Assembly (NCBI RefSeq): GCF_001638985.1
Contig: NW_017265149.1
Coordinates: 251,241 to 315,240, forward strand
Direction: 5' to 3'
DNA: 64,000 nt
Origin: Phycomyces blakesleeanus NRRL 1555(-)
Lineage: Eukaryota > Mucoromycota > Mucoromycetes > Mucorales > Phycomycetaceae
Position numbers and translations under genes: made by a program
In this document: in pieces, positions 1 through 10,755 of the stretch
Layout of the letters: the number at the start of each line of letters is the position of its first letter
How positions within the stretch are numbered: position 1 is the first letter of the stretch
Notes under the pieces: generated by a model
What the model saw: the letters and a program-made list of their open reading frames with translations, nothing else
Database searches by the model: none
Told to the model about the DNA's origin: nothing

Positions 1-179
1 TTAAAGTCAACTCTAGTTTTGAATTACTCTGTCAAAAGATTAAAGACTCACAATCTAAATCGTTTTGACACCCGCAAAAAATAAAAACATGAGCATTGTT
101 TTCTTGCTCATTTTAATAATCTAATCCAACATGCAAGACACATCATCAGAAAACACACACGTTTCTTTTGAGAAATATG

Positions 180-1135
180 ATTCCTACTAATACGAATGCA
201 TTGTGTACATGCATTAAGCAGATGTCAAAGTAATTCAGATTTCATCGGCTGTTGACATGAGCCTGTCCAATGTCCAGTACATCATTAAGAGAGTGAATTA
301 AATGAGATTTACAGAGCATGGAAAAGGGGTTCAAAAGACCTAAAAAGATTCATGAGAGGACAGAAATATATTTTTTTCAAGTAATTTGGAAGGACATACT
401 TGCCTCATATTCTAAAGTGAGAGGCTCTTTAAAGAAAAGGAAAATACTTGTCTGTAAAAAAACAGCAACAACAACAACAACAGCAGCAGCAGCAGCAGCA
501 ATTGTCTGTCTCAAATGTTTGGGCTTTGGATCATATATCACATCCCATAAGCCAGCCTTAACAGAAAGCTACAAGAAAATACGTTTTGAATGGGCTCCTG
601 AGCTTGTCAATTGGACCTTTGACCAGTGGAAAGATGTAGTATGATCGGATGAATCAAGGTTCACAGTGGAAGGTAATGATGTAATAGTCAAAGCTATTAA
701 AAGAGCTTGCGCAAGGCCTAACAAAAGGAATATAATTAAGGCAAGTAAGTGGATGGGAAGCGCAGTGTGATGAATTGAATTTGTTTCTAGGCCAGTAGCT
801 TTAGATCTTTTATGCCTCTAGATGGCAGCGTAAACGAATATCAATAGGTGAAAATGTTGTATCAAAACTTTCCTCCTTTGACTCAAGATATTTTATGGAA
901 ATAAATCAAACATTTCATGTTCTAAGTAGAGAATGTCAGCTGTTATACCAGCTCTTATTTGAGGTAGCAGAAAGACAGACATGAGCACTTCTGGTGGGCT
1001 TTCAAAAGACATATGAGTGGTGAGAGGGTCATCATCAACAAAAGTGATCATTTGAAATCTGTTATACAATGATAGTAGCAAAGAATAAACGTCAAAATTG
1101 TATTAACTTTGGTAAGAAGTAGGTATGGTATACAC
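180..1135 (+). pseudogene. Decayed Tc1/mariner-like transposase (relic A)
   Basis: Pieces of a Tc1-type transposase are readable in several frames. An HTH-like stretch lies near 220-300. The segment KALGFGSY-like to NWTFDQWKDVV (about 518-641) is followed by an in-frame TGA and then SDESRF, the first catalytic Asp block (about 645-665). Further matches run to about 1130 with many stops and frameshifts. The best intact piece is 108 codons (318-644). It aligns by eye with a second relic at 6762-7310, so both come from one family. No terminal repeats or target duplication could be identified. A CAA/CAG microsatellite has expanded inside it. It is certainly non-functional. Confidence 0.75.
462..500 (+). 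repeat. CAA/CAG trinucleotide microsatellite
   Basis: About 13 trinucleotides of CAA followed by CAG lie inside the dead Tc1-like transposase, apparently an expansion after inactivation. Confidence 0.85.
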
Positions 1136-4100
1136 ATTACAATTGAGTGAAGAACAGGCTTAACAACTAAACTCTGGTTCCCTTTTGCTAATCAACCTTA
1201 CAAGTTAATAATCTCTAGAACTGTTACATACCAGACATATGCCTACTATACACTTGAACTATCCCAAGCGATTACATTTAGCTCCAGTTTTACACAGGAT
1301 ACATGTACTTAATACATATAGCTAAAAAAAAATAGCTTTATAAAGTACATTTCCAAGAATATTTTATAAAGCAAATAGTCACTTTACGACCCGCCCCACA
1401 TAAACGCATGTAAATAAAAAAAAACATAAATCAATTACTTTTACACTTTAACTGTTTTTTAATAAAGAAATTTTATCGAAGAAGACTAATATAATTACCG
1501 ATAAAAAAAGACACTTTTAGGCAGTGCAATTGCTTAAATACTTTTCTATTATGTATCTGAAATATGGCCTTCTATTTTTTTTGGATTTCATATATTAATT
1601 AAATGTAAATGAGACGTGTAACTGCTGTAAATGCTTTAAAATTCTCTTATTTTTGCAGTTATCAGGTCACTTCTTTAGATATAAGCTCGAATAGAGTATC
1701 CCTTCTATTTATAATGAGCTATTATAGAGTTATTCTTCTTTTATTATATATATAATTAAATATTAGATAGAACTGCAGTAAAATTTGACTTGATAGTGGC
1801 ATATCTACTTTGCAAGTTAAAACACACCAATATATTATACATATTTTATGACTTTCATCCAAAACAAGTTATTGACTTTAGATGTTCACCTGCTTCACAA
1901 GACATAAAGTATGGAATATTTACATATTATTTAATATCAAAATAGTACTACAGCTATACTATATACTATTGTTCTTTTGGTTGTAATATAATTGTATGAT
2001 AGAAGCGTAAGTTACTTTTTTAAATAAAAACCCCAAAATGCGATAAATGTCTTAATGACCAAACTTTAGTAATATTACATAGGATATGAAGTAATATTTT
2101 ACACTACCTTTATTTTGTTCTATTATACAAATATTTATCAGAAACTTGAGGTGTGGGAAATCATCAGAAATAAGCAAAAGAAAGCTGTTTGTTTTTTGTG
2201 CATACATAAAATAAAATTTACTTGTGTATCTGCTTAAATTGGTATTCGCAAAAGACACATTATAATTAAACATTTATCTTTGAAATTCTATTTCATAAGC
2301 TATAAATGTGGTCATAATAATATTGTGTATGCTATATATAAGTATATATATTATAAGCTTTAGCTATCAAATCACAGAAGGTTTTGCTTATAGATACATG
2401 ACAACTTCTGTTTTCTTAAAAGAAAACAGACATATAAAAATGTTCTGTACTAATATAAAACAAGCAGCTTTTGAATGATGGTGCTATACTATGTATATAA
2501 TATACATTTTTATTAGGAAGTATATATTTATCTTTTATTTTCCTTTTTTCTTTAAAAGAAATTGAAACAATACAAGAAAAGAATGACCAATAAAATTATG
2601 GCAGATCAAATAATCTCGCGAGATTTGAAGTATAAATATGAATATTTTTATTACAAGAATAAATTTCATTTTCTATTGCCTACAGTACGTTAATCTCGAA
2701 AATATAAAGCATATAAAAAAAGTCTAGTAAGATAAAGAGGCTTTAAGTGCTTAGTATATATATGTACATATAGAAGAGTCGAGTTGAGAATAGCAGCAGA
2801 AAGCACTCTTTAAGTTTGAAGATATTTTTATCAAGGATTTCATCAACTCTCGTTTAAATGATATGATCATCAAGTATATCTTTAGGTCTGATCGATCTGC
2901 AAACTCATGGCTCGTAAAAATATTCAAATACCTTCTTTTAATAATTATCAGCTCAAACAACTATACCATGGGAAATAAGTTGCTTTTATATGGCGATTTT
3001 GAAAAGAATCTTAGGTATATTTCAAAATCGTCATCAAAACCGCTGCTCATTTCCCATAGTTTTACATTATTTTTTTTTCTATCGTGAAATTTTATACCCT
3101 GTACCGAATACCTCTTGTTATAATGTTTTTTTTTTCTTAATTAGCTCTATAAGTGATTCACTATTTACTGAAAGAAAAGAAAAGAAAGAAAAAACGTTAT
3201 ATTTATGAAAGTTGTAATACATAAAGACATACATGCCCAAATTTTGACTTGCTTATTTTCCTAGTGTAAATTAATTTTGCTTATCTACATTCTCTCTATA
3301 ATGTACGTTATATTGCTTTTGAAATTTCCCTCGTTCTTATTAAAGATTGTCCTTATTAAACAATAGATACGTTTAAAAGGTATTATAACATAATAGTGCA
3401 AAAAGTAAGAGTATGTGTACCAGCTTGAGGATAGGAAAGTAACATCAGTACTATCTTTTAAATTATTGCTCGTTTCTTTTTTATCAAGCGAATTAAATAG
3501 GTTCATATCTGGTATCTCGTACGTTAATACAAGCTGTGTATTAAGCTAGCTATAAATTCTCAGAGTCACTCAAATATGAGAATATGTGCGATTGGAGAAT
3601 ACGTATTAGCTAGTAACATTGCCTCATTACTGAATCTACATTTCCCTTTCCTTTATCCACTATACTAGCATACAGCAGATACTAACCAGCAAAAAAAAGA
3701 GCTAAGTAACGATTTCATATATTCAATAGTAATAATAGTAATATGAATCAAACAGAGTAAAATAACATAGGATTTTAATTCATACAGCTTCTTAGGGGTA
3801 CAATTTTTTATAATGCACCGAAGAATTCATGTCTAGTAACAATTCCCCCGATTTGCTTTCTTTTTTTTTCTTTTTTTAAAAAAATGCATGTATACAGCTA
3901 TGGATAATATTCTTTACCAAGAACAAATGATTGAAGTGTAACTAAAATATGTGTTGATCTTAATATACAATAATGAAAAATTCACCTACTCTCTCTATAA
4001 CATACTAATAATGCATACCTTTAGTGGATTTTATTGAACTAAATTAAGAGCAGCACCTGAATTCCTCCGGTTTTGATGTCTATAAATATAGGGCAGCTTT

Positions 4101-4429
4101 CAGAGATCCATGCTTCCTTCCTTTCTTTTCTTTATACTAGCCGCGCCTACTGGATGGGACAACGGAAGGTTTCTGGTAATACATTGGTCTGTCTCCGGTT
4201 GGTCATCGTTTGTACACAGAAGCCAAGAAGGTCTTCCGATAACCATGAGCTTCTTGAAGGCCAAGTTCGAACATTATAAGATAAGTATATGTGTTTATAC
4301 GCTATATAAAATACATATTTGAATACTCACACAAAATGACATTGTGAGTAGCCAATCGTAAAAGTTCAAAAGAAGTTCATAAAGCCTTAGCAATATTATT
4401 TTGTTAAACTTGTTGAGCCGATTTTGGAC
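1136..4429. other. AT-rich intergenic DNA, no gene seen
   Basis: No ORF here shows recognisable protein similarity or a plausible splice pattern. It contains a TCTCGCGAGA palindrome near 2613-2622 and a short GC-richer segment at about 4100-4285. That segment has an open frame of about 45 codons after a splice-like TACTAG, but I do not recognise the product. Confidence 0.6.
2407..2430. repeat. Short perfect hairpin
   Basis: Two 11-bp arms (TCTGTTTTCTT and its complement) are separated by AA. It is isolated and of unknown meaning. Confidence 0.6.
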
Positions 4430-4734
4430 TGGTGCGGTTGGCTACTCTTTTTTTTTCTTTACCGTCAAGAGCGTCCGATGGAATAGCCACGGGTCGAAAA
4501 TGGTCTACGAGCAAGTCCACAAGCGCGCGTGTAGCGCATGAGCCCGCTGTCGGTGTCCCCTTGTATTACTGGTCTCTTTCTATTGTCTCTGAAGGTGGGC
4601 GTGGCTAGGGTTAGTTGTTAGTAGGGTCCTGTTGCTTGTTGGTTTAAATTATCTGTTATTTCTGCCGGAGCCCATATTATTATAAAGGTACTGTTGCTTG
4701 TTGCTTTTTTTTCTAGTCTGTTGCTTCCGCCAGT

Positions 4735-4935
4735 GGGACTTTTCTGCCAGTGGGTTTGTTGCTTCCCACTGGTAGGCCCTTTCCTCCTACCAGTGGACCT
4801 ATTACCTCTTGCCAGTGGAACTTTCTTTACGGTTGCCAATCACCCAAGTTCCTTTTGTTGCCGGAGAGTTTATCACTTCCACTGGGTGGTCCATTTATCT
4901 CACTGGTAGGAGCCCCTTATCCCACTGGCGGGCCT
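4735..4935 (+). repeat. Degenerate CCAGTGG/CCACTGG repeat array
   Basis: A 20-25 bp degenerate unit built around CCAGTGG or its complement CCACTGG recurs about nine times, interspersed with TTGCTTCC-like pyrimidine stretches. It is clearly GC-richer than the surrounding DNA. Several short overlapping ORFs read through it on both strands, but they are what such a repeat would produce by chance. Confidence 0.75.
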
Positions 4936-5067
4936 GTTGCTTCCTGTTGCTTATACCGACAATAAAATTACTTTTGGTGGGAGACAAAACGGTTCCGTTT
5001 CTGCCGCAAAATTTCCCGCTGTTACGCGACTTATGTTCGCCAGATCGAAAGCCCATTTGGCTTCCAA

Positions 5068-5370
5068 CACAGGCCCAAGGTCAAAGTCAAGGTCAAAAAT
5101 CAAAATCAAGACGCATAGTCAAGGTCAAGGTCAAAAATCAAAATCAAGACGCATAGTCAAGGTCAAGGTCAAAAATCAAAATCGAGACGCATAGTCAAGG
5201 TCAAGGTCAAAAATCAAAATCAAGACGCATAGTCAAGGTCAAGGTCAAAAATCAAAATCGAGACGCAGAGTCAAAGTCAAGATCAAAAATCAAAATCAAA
5301 ATCCACGGTTAAAGTCAAGGTCAAAAATCAAAATCAAGACGCACGTTTAAGGTCAAGGTCAAAAACAAAA
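5068..5370 (+). repeat. 38-bp tandem repeat array
   Basis: A 38-bp unit made of GTCAAG GTCAAG plus GTCAAAAATCAAAATC and AAGACGCATA repeats head to tail. The GACGCA landmark falls at 5110, 5148, 5186, 5224 and 5262, exactly 38 bp apart, with a degenerate copy to 5338. There are no unique spacers, so it is a minisatellite rather than a CRISPR array. Confidence 0.9.
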
Positions 5371-5392
5371 AACCAAAGTAAACCCACCGTCA

Positions 5393-5413
5393 TAAAAAAA
5401 GAAAAAAAAAAAG

Positions 5414-5444
<31 letters not shown>

Positions 5445-5615
5445 AAAACAAAAAAGACAAAAAAAAATTACACACACATATATACATACATAAACACACA
5501 TACAAAACGCATGTAAAAAAGCATGAAAAAATCTGAAATATGTATAACAAAAAAAACAAAAAAAACAAAAAAAATAAAAAATAAAAAAATAAAAAAATAA
5601 AAAAAAAACAAAAAA
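5393..5615 (+). repeat. A-rich low-complexity tract
   Basis: Runs of A broken by single G or C residues flank a small CA/TA-rich centre (5470-5515). There is no coding potential. Confidence 0.85.
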
Positions 5616-5635
5616 ATGTCAAGAATTATCTCTGA

Positions 5636-5850
5636 ATATCAAGTCAAATCTCAAGTCAAATCTCAAGTACAATACCAAAATCACTCAAATGGTCAAGTCA
5701 AGTTCCAAGTCAAGTTTCAAGTCAATGCTCAAGTCATTTATCAAGTCATTTCTCAAGTCATTTCTCAAGTCATTTCTCAAGCCAAGGTCCAAGTCAAGGT
5801 TCAAGTCCAAGTCCAGGCCCATGTTCTAGCCCATGTTCTAGCACAAGCAC
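5636..5850 (+). repeat. CAAGTC-based hexamer/12-mer repeat with an open frame
   Basis: CAAGTC hexamers separated by variable hexamers (AAATCT, ATTTCT, AAGTTC) repeat over about 200 bp. Because the period is a multiple of three, an ORF from 5616 to 6056 (146 codons) stays open and reads as alternating Gln-Val (QVKSQVKSQV, QVISQVISQV). I cannot show that it is translated. There is no recognisable family, and the same CAAGTC/TCAAG words fill the non-coding array to the left. Confidence 0.7.
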
Positions 5851-6118
5851 ATACACAATCACGAAAAAGTCCGTTCTCAATTTTTATCCAAATCAAAAAT
5901 CCGGGTCATGCCCTCCAAATTTCAATGTCAAGTTCATTTCCAAGAAGGGTTTCAACCCAAGTTCCGAATCAAGAAAAAGGAGATCATCTTACCCAAAGCC
6001 AAAGCCAAAACTCTGGTTTCATCCCCAAAGCACAGCTATTGTCACGTTCAAAATAAGGTCTTCTCTATCAAATCCATACAACTGTCTTTTAAAGAATCTG
6101 GTTTCCACTCAAATCAAA

Positions 6119-6375
6119 GGTGCTCTCCAACGAAGTCGCCTCTCAAGCCAAATCATCTCAAATCAAATCCATGGTGTTCTCTAACGGAGTCACCTCTCAA
6201 GCCAAATCATCTCAAATCAAATCAAAGGTGTTCTCTAACGGAGTCGCCATTCAAGCCAAATCTAACCAAATCAAAGGTGTTTTCTAACAAAGGTGTCTCT
6301 CAAGCCAAATCATTTCAAATCAAATCAAAGGTGCTCTCTAACGGAGTCGCTTCTCAAGTCAAATCAAGTAAAAAA
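6119..6375 (+). repeat. 54-bp tandem repeat array
   Basis: About five copies of a 54-bp unit containing GGTGTTCTCTAACGGAGTC, TCTCAAGCCAAATCAT and CTCAAATCAAATC. The fourth copy is shortened. The period equals 18 codons and the ORF 5908-6384 stays open through it, giving an 18-residue repeat (CSLTESPLKPNHLKSNQR). Whether it is coding is unknown. Confidence 0.85.
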
Positions 6376-6549
6376 TCTGGTTAAACGCGACAGCAAGAAT
6401 TATACATTGGAATCCGGATCTGGATTTGAACAAAGCAAGAAATCCCTTTACAATCTATACTTCCAAACCAAGTGAAGTCATAAAAAAAACAAAAAAAAAC
6501 ACAAAAAAAATTGTATTATAATTATTTTCTTATTCTTTCCTTATATCAA

Positions 6550-6582
6550 CTGGACTAGACTGGACTGGACTGGACTGGACTA
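6550..6582 (+). repeat. CTGGA pentamer repeat
   Basis: About six tandem CTGGA pentamers, one of them mutated to CTAGA. Confidence 0.85.
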
Positions 6583-6761
6583 GTATAGCTTTGAATATCT
6601 TATATTTTATTCATTTTATTTGTATTTACCTTATAATAAATTCTATATACAAATATGCTTGTTTTGAGCAACAAAATATCTCTCATTTGTCTTTTATATT
6701 GTATTTAAATTTATATCTTTGTCTTTACCTTCCTTCTTCTTTTTCCTTGATTTTATGAAAA

Positions 6762-7310
6762 TAGATTCACAGTGGAGGGTAAAAATAGACGCATCGAGCT
6801 ATAAAGAAAAGTTAATGAGAGATATGTAGAATTCAATCTTAGCCTTAAGTACCGGCAAGTAAGAAAAAAGGTCAGTGTGATAATCTGGAGCTGTTTCTGG
6901 GCTTGTAGTTTTGAACCATTGGTATTCCAGAAGGCAATATAAAACAAGAGCAATATGCAAGCACTTTGTTTCAGAGATTTCTGCCCTTGACTTAAAACAA
7001 ACTTTACATAAACAAAACAGACACTTTGTGTTCCAAGAAAACAACCTCAGCTTTCATACAAGCTCTTATTAGAGATCATAGAAATATAGCAATCAGATTG
7101 GGACCTTTGACTACTTGCCAGCTCAAATACTGGATCTCAACCCCATTGGACAGCCCTGGTAAGTTCTCAAGAGACGTATGAGTCATAAGAAGGTCAATAT
7201 CAGCAAATTTTCTAATTTGAAGGCTGTAATGCAAAGAAAAGGGCAAACAATAAATGTCAAACTTGCATCGACTTTGACAGAACGTATAGAATACCGATGC
7301 CATATTCGGT
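6762..7310 (+). pseudogene. Decayed Tc1/mariner-like transposase (relic B)
   Basis: A C-terminal two-thirds of a Tc1-type transposase is readable across frames. The order is RFTVEG (6766-6783), VSVIIWSCFWAC followed by FEPLVFQ (about 6870-6935), a degenerate VFQEN near 7029-7045, a degenerate ILDLNPI near 7130-7150 (site of the catalytic Glu), and LKAVMQRKG near 7220-7245. Stops and frameshifts are frequent. It shares long blocks with relic A (compare 6960-7290 with 880-1110). No ends were found. Confidence 0.8.
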
Positions 7311-8440
7311 AATTAATGTCAATAGTGGCCCAAATATTGATCTTTCATTTATTTTTTTATGTAAATAAACGTGTAAATTAACTTGTATTCAAAGTTTGAA
7401 GGCTACCGCTATTTTTATTGACGAGCAGTTGCATGTTGATTATATGTCTTGTATTTTTTTTCATATCTTTCTGGGCTCAGAGGTCGAAACTTGTTTTTTA
7501 CTGTGGTTATATACCGTGTACTTTTTGCGTACCTTTTTTTTATTTTGTTTATTTTATTTTTTATACGTTTAGCCCTTCGTCTTTCTCCTCCTTAATTTTA
7601 GTTTTTACCTACCATTTTAAAGTACACTGACCTCGACATTAGACGGCTACAGCCCTTGAAGGTAAACAAAGGTGTGGTCAGTTTCGTGCTCTAGTATTGG
7701 TAGATAATCATAAATATTCAATAGATATATAAATCAAAAATAAGATAATACCTACATTAACAAACACATTACAATGGTAAAGGCGTATTATATGTATTAC
7801 TCTCTTTAATAGCGATCACAAAAATAACAGAGATCATTCTCTTGAATCATAGTCAATTGCTAAAAATAGTAGAACATATATTCGAGTACTTGTTGAAGAT
7901 TCCCGATACATTTACTGTCAAAAGTAGGCTACTAGATTTGTTTGACTATCTATTCTATCAAGCTTTCACGGTTTAAATATCAACCCCAAGACAATTCAGG
8001 CGAGTGTTGAAGTGATCTGTGAAAATGATGATATTTCAGTCCTATCACATAGTCAGCAAACTAAGCATGGATCTTATAAAAGAATAACATCACATATCAA
8101 AATATGTTGCTTTCTTGAAGCATGAATCGCTCAAAAAGACTATTTTACATTCTAATATATAAGTACATTATAATCAACCCATGTAGATAGATAGACACGA
8201 GCACATACAAATACACGCACGCAATGACTATATAATAATTTGTAATTATTGTGTTTGCTGGGGTATGTGTTAAATCACTCTCATTAGATACAGACATAAA
8301 GCTGTAGATACCAAATAGTATATATAGTTTTCCTGTTCAGCCAAATATTATACTACCATATGAGAGGCATCTGATGTATCTATATTACTGTATAATGATG
8401 TAAGACAGATTAACTCATTAAAAAGAGCATACTTATATAT
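7311..8440. other. AT-rich intergenic DNA, no gene seen
   Basis: Only short ORFs without similarity or codon character. From about 8445 the sequence becomes alignable with the region upstream of the second small acidic gene (about 10190), which marks the edge of the duplicated unit. Confidence 0.6.
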
Positions 8441-8578
8441 ATATAAAGTTGGTTATTTTTACAATCTTTATCTGGCGAAGCTTCTTTAGTGTGCTCATAA
8501 TCACCGAAACATGACACTTTTTATGCAAAGATTATACCCTATCTTTTAATGACCTCTTACAGTCAGCACCAAGAAAGT

Positions 8579-8587
8579 CTATAAAAG
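8579..8587 (+). promoter_or_regulatory. TATA box of acidic gene 1
   Basis: CTATAAAAG followed by CTGTCA lies about 60 bp before the ATG. The same words stand at the same distance before the paralogue at 10393, and the whole 190-bp upstream region is conserved between the two copies. Confidence 0.7.
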
Positions 8588-8645
8588 CTGTCAGAAAGTA
8601 TGTTGGTTGTATTTTATTTCTCTTTCTGCCAGCTATATATTCGTA

Positions 8646-9016
8646 ATGTTCGGCCAAATTTCTTCAATTATCAACTCTACTTCTTCTGCTTCTGCTTTTG
8701 CCTCTGCCTCTTCCTCTGCTATAATGCAAAGAGCTTTCCTTCAAGGTAAAGTTGAATTGAATTGAATAACTGAAACTTAGTTTTCTAACATACTTGTATT
8801 TCATTAGATTTTATTACTAGTTTTGAAGGAGATCATGCCCTTTCAAACGACAGCTTCGAGGAAACCGATTCTGGGTATTGTTCCCTTGACGAGCTTGAAC
8901 TCGAATTTGACAATCGTGATGATCAGGATGATGATATTGAGATCCTTTTGGATCCTTCTCAGCTTAATATAGAGGAACAACTTGTATATGAGATGCTGCA
9001 TATTTCAATCATTTGA
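8646..9016 (+). CDS. Small acidic Ser-rich protein 1 (unknown family)
   Basis: Exons 8646-8745 and 8808-9016 are joined across a 62-bp intron (CAAG^GTAAAG...TTAG), giving 102 aa. The start is the first ATG downstream of a TATA box. The N-terminus is rich in Ser and Ala (STSSASAFASASSSA). The C-terminal half is acidic and ends in the block DDDIEILLDPSQL, NIEEQLVYEM, then LHISII. No signal peptide, membrane segment or known domain is visible. The model is supported by a tandem paralogue at 10393 with the same intron position and phase, the same acidic C-terminal block and a conserved promoter. I do not recognise the family. The acidic hydrophobic tail could be an interaction or activation-type motif, but that is speculation. 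Confidence 0.75.
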
Positions 9017-10326
9017 TTTTGTTCCCTCACTTTCTCTCTCTTTATCTATTCATATATCCGTTTATCTTTCAAACGAAAGCTTAATTTATATTCATACTAT
9101 TGCATATTATTCATTACTCTTTACTTTAATTCAAATCCATACACGCTTCTTAATAAAGTATATCTGACTTTAGTCAGCGCATCTTTTCTTCAAAAGATTT
9201 CTACTAAGCATCTGTATTTATTACTCTCCATATAAAGCATTCAATTGTTGGGATCTTATTTATACCCTCTACTTTCTTGTATTTCCTAAGCAGCCTCTCT
9301 TAAATATACGCCAAATAAGGCTCACCTTTAAAGACAGAGAATAATTAATTCTAGAGAGCAAAAACATATATTCCAAATGCAAAGCCTCAATAAAAATATA
9401 GAGCTCCAGTACATAAGATTACTTGGCTATTATTTATAATAGCCTTTGAAATAAAATTTACCTTTGTTTAGGTTGTACCTACTACCAAAAGATAATTATA
9501 CTAGTATGCTGTTTACTCTATTACTTTTTGCTTGTTTTTGTATTTTGATATTTTAAGAATCTACTTTATAAAAGCTGGCTTGTGACTCTACTTTTATATT
9601 GTTTTTCCCGCTGATGGTGAGCAATTGGATCCAAAAACTAATGTTTTTTTTTGGTGTACTAAAATATTTGATAGAATTAGGTTCCTTCTATCACTCTATA
9701 TTAGAGTTAGCTTACCTGTTAATGACGCTCAATTGGATTAATAAACCCTTGTAATTACCATGCATACGACGAGTGAATTACGGAAGAAAGGGCTGAGACA
9801 TAGAGCTCATATTGGTTATGCTCAATAACATCATCGTTATTTACTAAAGACCCAAGTCTTTTTATTTGGAAAAAAAAGCTCTTGTATTATACAATCCCAT
9901 AAACTTTTTATCTTTGTCTTCTAATAACTTCACCCTAAATAAATACATACAAATGTTAGTAGCTTGTACTGTCTCTATTAATAAACCTGGTTTTGGAAGC
10001 TGTATTTTCCAACAGAAAAACGCTGGCATTGGTGAGATCAAGCACATTATTCTAGCTGAAAGGATGTTAGCCCAATTGTTCAGTGTGCTCGCACTTGATA
10101 TTATTAAATATATGATATATTAAATGACCGTTTGCTTATGCAGATGTGCCAGTGGACTTGGGATAAATTTATTTACTAAATAGAAAAAAAAAGAATTGGT
10201 TGTTTTTACAATCTTTATATGACGAAGAGTCTTTTTGTTGTGATCGTCATTACTGAAACATGAAACTTTTATGCAAGTATTACACCTTGTCTTTTAGTTA
10301 CCTCTCACAGTCACCATCCGAAAATT

Positions 10327-10335
10327 CTATAAAAG
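10327..10335 (+). promoter_or_regulatory. TATA box of acidic gene 2
   Basis: CTATAAAAG followed by CTGTCA lies about 60 bp before the ATG at 10393, matching the copy at 8579 in sequence and spacing. Confidence 0.7.
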
Positions 10336-10392
10336 CTGTCAAAAAATAGGCGCATGGGATTTTATATCTCTTTCTGCTACCTTTTATTCATC

Positions 10393-10755
10393 ATGTTTGC
10401 CCAAACCTCTTCAAAATCCAACTCTACTTCCTCTGTTCCTGCTAAAAGACAACGATCGTACTCTCAAGGTAAATTTCAATTGAATTGGATATATAAATAA
10501 AACCTAGTTTTCTAATATACCTTTATTTTATTAGAGTCGATTAATATCTCTACAGAAAGCTCCAAATCTTCTAATGACTGTTTTATGGATATCGACTCTG
10601 GTAATCGTTCTCTTGGCGAGTTTCATATCGCATTGTGTAATCTTGGTGAAGAGACTGATGAAGATGATGATGATATTGATATTCTTCTGGATCCATCTCA
10701 ACTTGATGTGGAAAGTCAATTTGTCTATGAAATGTGCAATATTTCAACCTTTTAA
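10393..10755 (+). CDS. Small acidic Ser-rich protein 2 (paralogue of 8646 gene)
   Basis: Exons 10393-10468 and 10535-10755 are joined across a 66-bp intron (CAAG^GTAAAT...TTAG), giving 98 aa. The order is MFAQTSSKSNSTSS, a basic KRQR patch near residue 18, a Ser-rich middle, then an acidic run (EETDEDDDDIDILLDPSQL) and DVESQFVYEM. Compared with the upstream paralogue, the ILLDPSQL...VYEM block and the start are conserved while the middle has diverged. That pattern suggests selection on the C-terminal block. The KRQR patch is absent from copy 1. Function unknown. Confidence 0.75.

Noticed and set aside
4618..5194. Several overlapping 70-115 codon frames on both strands
   Set aside because: They run through degenerate tandem repeats with no consistent frame, start context or similarity.
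5068..5370. Array of regular repeats considered as CRISPR
   Set aside because: The 38-bp units are directly contiguous without unique spacers, there are no cas genes, and the context is eukaryotic. It is a minisatellite.
9866..10123. 85-codon frame between the two acidic genes
   Set aside because: A nearly coincident open frame exists on the other strand, there is no similarity, and the region is not part of the conserved duplicated unit.
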